The notes under the pieces are model-generated. The model did not search any database and was not told the DNA's origin. It saw nothing but the letters and a program-made list of their open reading frames with translations. Shown piece after piece: positions 60,226 through 64,000 of a stretch of 64,000 bases of DNA. Position numbers and translations under genes: made by a program. Location: the NCBI RefSeq assembly GCF_009497155.1, contig NZ_WINI01000001.1, positions 310,001-374,000 of the forward strand, read 5' to 3'. Source of the DNA: Glaciimonas soli. Lineage in GTDB: Bacteria > Pseudomonadota > Gammaproteobacteria > Burkholderiales > Burkholderiaceae_D. Positions within the stretch are counted from its first letter, which is position 1. Every line of letters starts with the position of its first letter.

Positions 60226-60924
60226 TTATTCAAACTGAAGCTTGAATTCTGCAAACTGGTTAGTCAAGTCTGCAACTTGCTGCTTTAGAGTCGAAACCTC
60301 CTCTTCCAAAGCCGCTATCTTGTCCTGCCGCTCTTGTCGAGATGCTGTTCCACCCAAAGCTTCGGCCATTACTTGCTGCTCCAGCAGGTCATCACCAGCT
60401 AACAAATGCGCATAACGAGACTCTTTCGTACCCGGCCCCTTGGCCAGACGCGCAACCAATGGTGGGTATTTATCAATCAGAAATTGCAGTGCCGTCTCGA
60501 CTTCATTCACCGACGCAAATTCAAATTGACGGCCGGTACGGGTCCGTAACTCGCCAGCCGTTTGCACACCGCGCAACATCAGCGTCGTCAACACAGCCAC
60601 TTTATCTTGCTCCAAAGTCCATTTGACACGCATTCGATGCTCGTATTTAGAAACGCGCGCACCGGCTTGGTTGACCTCAACCACCAGTTTGCGTTGCATC
60701 AGGCGGTGCAGCACATCTTGCACTGTTGCCTCTGAAATCGACATCACTGGATCACGGCTGGAAAGCTGATTGCAGCCGTTAGTGAGGGTATTCAAAGACA
60801 AAGGATAATTATCAGGCGTGAGCGCTTCTTTCTCAGCCAATACCGCGAGCACGCGAATTTCAAACGCATCGAGAATCGCGTCGTTGCTATCTCCACCCAT
60901 AGACGTATCCATATCAGCCATCAT
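60226..60924 (-). CDS. yceH: YceH family (DUF480) protein
   Basis: 232 residues. Two winged-helix-like repeats: EIRVLAVLAEKEALTPDNYPLSLNTLTNGCNQLSSRDPVM and a second part with DKVAVLTTLMLRGVQTAGELRTRTGRQFEF, then a C-terminal coiled coil (RQERQDKIAALEEEVSTLKQQVADL). Function unknown in this family. Several ATGs near the start (60924, 60921, 60912, 60900) make the start uncertain; GGGCGG precedes the first. Convergent with lpxH. Confidence 0.9.
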   Translation of the reverse strand: MMADMDTSMGGDSNDAILDAFEIRVLAVLAEKEALTPDNYPLSLNTLTNGCNQLSSRDPVMSISEATVQDVLHRLMQRKLVVEVNQAGARVSKYEHRMRVKWTLEQDKVAVLTTLMLRGVQTAGELRTRTGRQFEFASVNEVETALQFLIDKYPPLVARLAKGPGTKESRYAHLLAGDDLLEQQVMAEALGGTASRQERQDKIAALEEEVSTLKQQVADLTNQFAEFKLQFE

Positions 60925-61012
60925 CGCCGCCCATCTTTTTCAATTGTGTATAAATTTGCTTACCGTATGCAATAACGACTTAAGAAATATTAAATCGATT
61001 ATTCGGGATTGC

Positions 61013-61762
61013 TTACTCGATCAATTTATTCAACTCTTCTGAATCAAACTCGTCGCACTTCGGCAAAGTTTCGCAGGTAATCCCGGCCGCAGCTAACAAT
61101 GTCACGATACGTGAAATACGCTGCTCCTGCGCAGCGGCATTGTCTATCAAGCCGTGCAACGCTTTTGACAAGGGGTCATCACCATTCGGTGTTACACCAT
61201 AAGCCGCAAACATTCTTGCAGCGGCGGCTTCTTTTTCATCATGAATATCTTTTTGAATAATCCGCGCAGGATTACCGATCGCCGTTGCGCCTGCCGGCAC
61301 CTCCTTGACCACCACGGCATTAGAACCAACTTTGGCGCCTTCACCCACCGTAAAGCCACCCAACACTTGGGCGCCGGCACCGATAATCGCGCCACGCCCC
61401 AATGTGGGATGGCGTTTTGCGCCTTTATTCAGGGAAGTGCCGCCTAATGTAACGCCTTGATAAATCGTGCAATCGTCGCCCACTTCCGCAGTCTCACCGA
61501 TCACAACGCCAAAACCGTGATCAATAAACACGCGACGACCTATGGTGGCGCCGGGATGAATTTCGATGCCGGTAAAAATCCGCGCAATATGCGAAATAAA
61601 ACGCCCCGGCCATTTAAAACCATTATGCCAACAATGATGCGCCCAGCGATGCAGCACGATGGCATGCAACCCTGGATAGCAAGTCAGCACTTCCCACTGC
61701 GTGCGTGCAGCAGGATCTCGCGCCATGATATTGGCGATGTCTTCACGAATACGACTGAACAT
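61013..61762 (-). CDS. cysE: Serine O-acetyltransferase
   Basis: 249 residues. It makes O-acetylserine for cysteine synthesis. N-terminal helical part ([25 protein letters not shown]), then a left-handed beta-helix of hexapeptides: [40 protein letters not shown] with the catalytic His/Asp, and [20 protein letters not shown]. The C-terminal tail ([13 protein letters not shown]) is longer and acidic compared with E. coli CysE, so feedback control and interaction with cysteine synthase may differ. Confidence 0.94.
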   Translation of the reverse strand: MFSRIREDIANIMARDPAARTQWEVLTCYPGLHAIVLHRWAHHCWHNGFKWPGRFISHIARIFTGIEIHPGATIGRRVFIDHGFGVVIGETAEVGDDCTIYQGVTLGGTSLNKGAKRHPTLGRGAIIGAGAQVLGGFTVGEGAKVGSNAVVVKEVPAGATAIGNPARIIQKDIHDEKEAAAARMFAAYGVTPNGDDPLSKALHGLIDNAAAQEQRISRIVTLLAAAGITCETLPKCDEFDSEELNKLIE

Positions 61763-61799
61763 ATGGGGACTTATATAAATGCGGAGGCGTAATGATATT

Positions 61800-62342
61800 C
61801 TAAATGACGATATTCGGTTGTTGCCGTAGGGATTCTGGGCGATATGCCAAGACTAGATTTTTGTACTGATCTTCTCCCATTTCAAAAACCGTGGTACCAA
61901 TTTCAACAAAACCTAGTTTTCGATAAAAAGCCAGTGCATTTTCATTTTGATAATACGCAGTCAGCCAAAAGTCTGTATGTCCTTTTTCAGCTTGAATCAA
62001 TTTGGCAATACTCGCTACCAGTGCCCTGCCTATACCTTGACCAGCGAAATATTCCTGCACATACAAAGTGTCCAATTCAACATCTAGCGCCTGGTTGGAT
62101 GGGCATGGCGAAGCAATATCAACAACAGCATAAGCAACAGCATGATCCGCAACGTCTGCTATCAATATACGTATCGTGTCGTCCTGTAGCAGCTCACGGA
62201 AGTTTTGCGGGGTGAATTCGTTGATAACATAATCCGCGGTGGTGTGATCCACTCCTTCTTCGGCGTAGGTATGCAGCCAGATTTGAATGGCTAGTGCCGC
62301 CAAAATAGTGGCGTCTTTGGCAGTGGCTGGGCGAATTTTCAT
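61800..62342 (-). CDS. GNAT family N-acetyltransferase
   Basis: 180 residues from the ATG at 62342 ([17 protein letters not shown]); the open frame extends 18 codons further without a ribosome binding site. The acetyl-CoA site is [21 protein letters not shown], followed by [25 protein letters not shown]. Substrate unknown. Upstream neighbour is the VOC gene, about 60 nt away on the same strand. Confidence 0.87.
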   Translation of the reverse strand: MKIRPATAKDATILAALAIQIWLHTYAEEGVDHTTADYVINEFTPQNFRELLQDDTIRILIADVADHAVAYAVVDIASPCPSNQALDVELDTLYVQEYFAGQGIGRALVASIAKLIQAEKGHTDFWLTAYYQNENALAFYRKLGFVEIGTTVFEMGEDQYKNLVLAYRPESLRQQPNIVI

Positions 62343-62404
62343 AGTCTTAACGACATCTAAAAATGAACGGTTAGTGTACGATCGAACTACGTACAAACTT
62401 TACC

Positions 62405-62839
62405 TCAAGTTGGCACATCCCACGCATCATGACGCTCTCGCCTCTCCAAACGATAATTGGTCACTTCAAGCCGTATTCCATCCGGATCATTAAAAAACGT
62501 TGCCCAATAATCCGGTGCGTAATCTGAATGCAGTTGAGGTTCTGTCGCATCAATACCCGCCGCACGCAAATTAGCGGCAACCGAAGTCACATCAGCAACC
62601 GAGTCGGCGCGAAAACAAAGGTGATGTAATCCCGGCGAATAAGCCTCGTGAACATTTGCGCCTCTTGCCGGGCGCAACACATAACCAAAATGACGATTGA
62701 AGTATTGAATGTGTGTATCGCCATGAATGGCAAAAACACTCTTTCGAAAACCAAGCACTGTCATGACGCGATCATAAAATAGCTCTGATCGCGCCAGATC
62801 AGAAACGGTGATGTAAATATGATCGATGCCAATAATCAC
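62405..62839 (-). CDS. VOC family protein (glyoxalase/dioxygenase superfamily)
   Basis: 144 residues. Vicinal oxygen chelate fold: IIGIDHIYITVSDLARSELFYDRVM with the first metal His, LHHLCFRADSV in the middle and FNDPDGIRLEVTNY with the last Glu ligand. Could be a lyase or thiol-dependent resistance enzyme; not assignable. Its ATG overlaps the HAD gene stop by 4 nt, so the two are translationally coupled. Confidence 0.87.
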   Translation of the reverse strand: MIIGIDHIYITVSDLARSELFYDRVMTVLGFRKSVFAIHGDTHIQYFNRHFGYVLRPARGANVHEAYSPGLHHLCFRADSVADVTSVAANLRAAGIDATEPQLHSDYAPDYWATFFNDPDGIRLEVTNYRLERRERHDAWDVPT

Positions 62840-63453
62840 AAAACGTCTAATGCAATCAATTCTGCTTTAAGCTGCTGCGGCGATTGGAAGTGAATCCCAT
62901 GAAAACCCAACTCTCGCGCTGCAACAACGTTATAGAGCATGTCATCAATATAAACCGAAGAATTCGGTGTGATGTTGTAGCGGTTGATCAGCACCTGATA
63001 AATCGCTTTGTCAGGCTTACGCATCTTCTCCTCGCCAGACACCACACGACCATCAAACCAGTGCAAGAAATCATACATTTCCAACGCCACCGGAAAAGTT
63101 TCTGCGCTCCAGTTGGTCAGTGCATATAACTTCTTATCAGTATTCGATTTTAAATGCCGCAAAATTTCAAGTGTGCCTTGAATCGGACCGCTCAGCATTT
63201 CGGTCCAACGGCCATAGAAAGCGCGAATGGCAGTCTCATGGTCAGGAAATTTTTGCAGCAGCACCGCTGTTCCTTCCTGCAAACTTCTCCCAGCATCTTG
63301 CTGCAGGTTCCAGTCTTGCGTACAGACCGTAGACAGAAACCATCTGCGCTCTTCTTCACTCGGAAAAATAGAACGGTAAAGATATTCAGGATTCCAATCA
63401 ACCAGCACGCCACCTAAATCGAAAACGACGGTATTAATTTTCTGTTTATCCAT
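62836..63453 (-). CDS. HAD-superfamily hydrolase (YihX-like)
   Basis: 205 residues. Motif I is VVFDLGGVLVDW with nucleophile Asp12; the +2 position is Gly, as in the YihX/HAD-IA subgroup. Motif II ALTNWSAETF, motif III lysine in KMRKPDKAIYQ and motif IV YIDDMLYNVVAA follow. A Cap-1 helical insert occupies about 20-90. Possible sugar phosphatase. Starts about 180 nt before the rlmB stop with a repeat between. Confidence 0.88.
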   Translation of the reverse strand: MDKQKINTVVFDLGGVLVDWNPEYLYRSIFPSEEERRWFLSTVCTQDWNLQQDAGRSLQEGTAVLLQKFPDHETAIRAFYGRWTEMLSGPIQGTLEILRHLKSNTDKKLYALTNWSAETFPVALEMYDFLHWFDGRVVSGEEKMRKPDKAIYQVLINRYNITPNSSVYIDDMLYNVVAARELGFHGIHFQSPQQLKAELIALDVL

Positions 63454-63513
63454 AACGCGCTCTAAGTAACACCCCGTAACTGATTTGAATTATTCACGAC
63501 AAATAAAATTCAT

Positions 63514-63586
63514 CTCCGTTATTCCCGCGAACGCGGGAATCCATGTTGCGTAGCTTGGATCTCCACGTTCGCGAGGACGACGGCGG
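63514..63586. repeat. REPIN-like inverted pair of palindromic repeats (copy 3)
   Basis: Unit 63514-63543 (ends CTCCGTTATTCCCGCG, then AACGCGGGAATCCA) is followed after 12 nt by an inverted unit at 63556-63586 (TGGATCTCCACGTTCGCGAGG then ACGACGGCGG split by short changes). Same family as the copies at 40500 and 42538, with a much shorter spacer. It lies downstream of rlmB. Confidence 0.75.
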
Positions 63587-63636
63587 TATTTTCAATTGCT
63601 GCGGGCACAATATGCTAACACCGTGCTCCCGTCAGA

Positions 63637-64000
63637 TTAAACGCCTTTAACAATCCGCTGACGTCGTGCTTCGTACAAGCAAACACCAGAAGCCACGGAA
63701 ACATTCAGACTTTCAACGGAACCAAACATCGGCACATTCACTAATACGTCACAAGTTTCGCGTGTTAAACGGCGCATGCCTTCGCCTTCCGATCCCATGA
63801 TCAACGCTGCGGGACCAGAAAAATCGGCTTCGTACAAACTTTTTTCACCATCTTCAGTTGTGCCGATTAACAATACATCACGCTCTTTTAGTTCACGCAA
63901 TGTGCGCGCCAGATTAGTGACGGTGATGTACGGAACAGTATCTGCCGCGCCGCTGGCGACTTTCATTGCAGTGGCGTTCAATCCCACCGCACGATCCTTA
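63637..64000 (-). CDS. rlmB: 23S rRNA (guanosine-2'-O)-methyltransferase RlmB, 5' end beyond window
   Basis: Partial: the reading frame enters from the right edge ([20 protein letters not shown]) and the C-terminal 121 or so residues are visible. SpoU/TrmH-type knotted methyltransferase that modifies G2251 of 23S rRNA. Knot motifs are [23 protein letters not shown] and [25 protein letters not shown]. Minus strand, so the start lies outside the window. Confidence 0.93.
   Translation of the reverse strand, partial: KDRAVGLNATAMKVASGAADTVPYITVTNLARTLRELKERDVLLIGTTEDGEKSLYEADFSGPAALIMGSEGEGMRRLTRETCDVLVNVPMFGSVESLNVSVASGVCLYEARRQRIVKGV

Overview
The window is a chromosomal segment of a betaproteobacterium, most likely Burkholderiales and close to Oxalobacteraceae. 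This rests on protein sequence character and gene order: a fimV-truA-trpF-trpB-trpA-accD-folC-SPOR-cvpA-purF run, a leuC-entericidin-leuD-leuB-asd run, hemC-hemD-hemX-hemY divergent from ppc, and a ChvE/GguAB sugar uptake operon. Base composition is moderate, lower than in Burkholderia itself. Nearly everything is core metabolism. I see no phage, plasmid, insertion sequence, CRISPR array or recognisable defence locus.

Left end (1-6.6 kb, all minus): a sugar operon read as periplasmic binding protein (chvE), ATPase (gguA), permease (gguB), an IlvD/Edd sugar-acid dehydratase and a GguC/AraD1-type FAH-family protein cut by the window edge. It imports a monosaccharide and dehydrates the derived aldonate. 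A gene-free, AT-rich stretch upstream holds a symmetric set of short palindromes. A tRNA-Val(CAC) with its terminator follows.

7.4-13 kb: the stringent-response gene relA, a RidA-like protein, an alpha/beta hydrolase and a patatin-like phospholipase (minus), with a divergent TetR regulator. 13-31.7 kb: a long, almost entirely minus-strand biosynthetic block with a Cys/Met PLP enzyme, purF, cvpA, a SPOR protein, folC, accD, trpABF, truA, fimV, asd, leuB, leuD, a 40-residue entericidin-like lipoprotein absent from the long ORFs, and leuC. 31.8-40.4 kb: an EamA exporter and the heme genes hemY-hemX-hemD-hemC, divergent from ppc.

40.6-51.3 kb is the most accessory part: a GNAT enzyme, an adenosine/adenine deaminase, a patatin lipoprotein, a GDSL autotransporter esterase divergent from an exported hydrolase of unknown role, an Lrp-type regulator, cystathionine beta-lyase, and a XenA-type flavin reductase divergent from an ArsR-type regulator across a perfect 16-bp palindrome. 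51.4-64 kb: tRNA-Ser(GCT), lysC, tilS, accA, an AlkA-type glycosylase, cysS, two cyclophilins, lpxH, yceH, cysE, another GNAT enzyme, a VOC protein, a HAD hydrolase and the 3' part of rlmB.

The main structure not explained by genes is a set of small palindromic repeats. One family occurs as inverted pairs (REPIN-like) at about 40.5, 42.6 and 63.5 kb. Related forms sit at 44.2 kb and, collapsed to a hairpin followed by eight T, as the apparent purF terminator. A second hairpin type lies between trpB and trpA and between accA and tilS, where it covers the tilS ribosome binding site. I found no convincing new biological system; the findings are local observations with modest interest scores.
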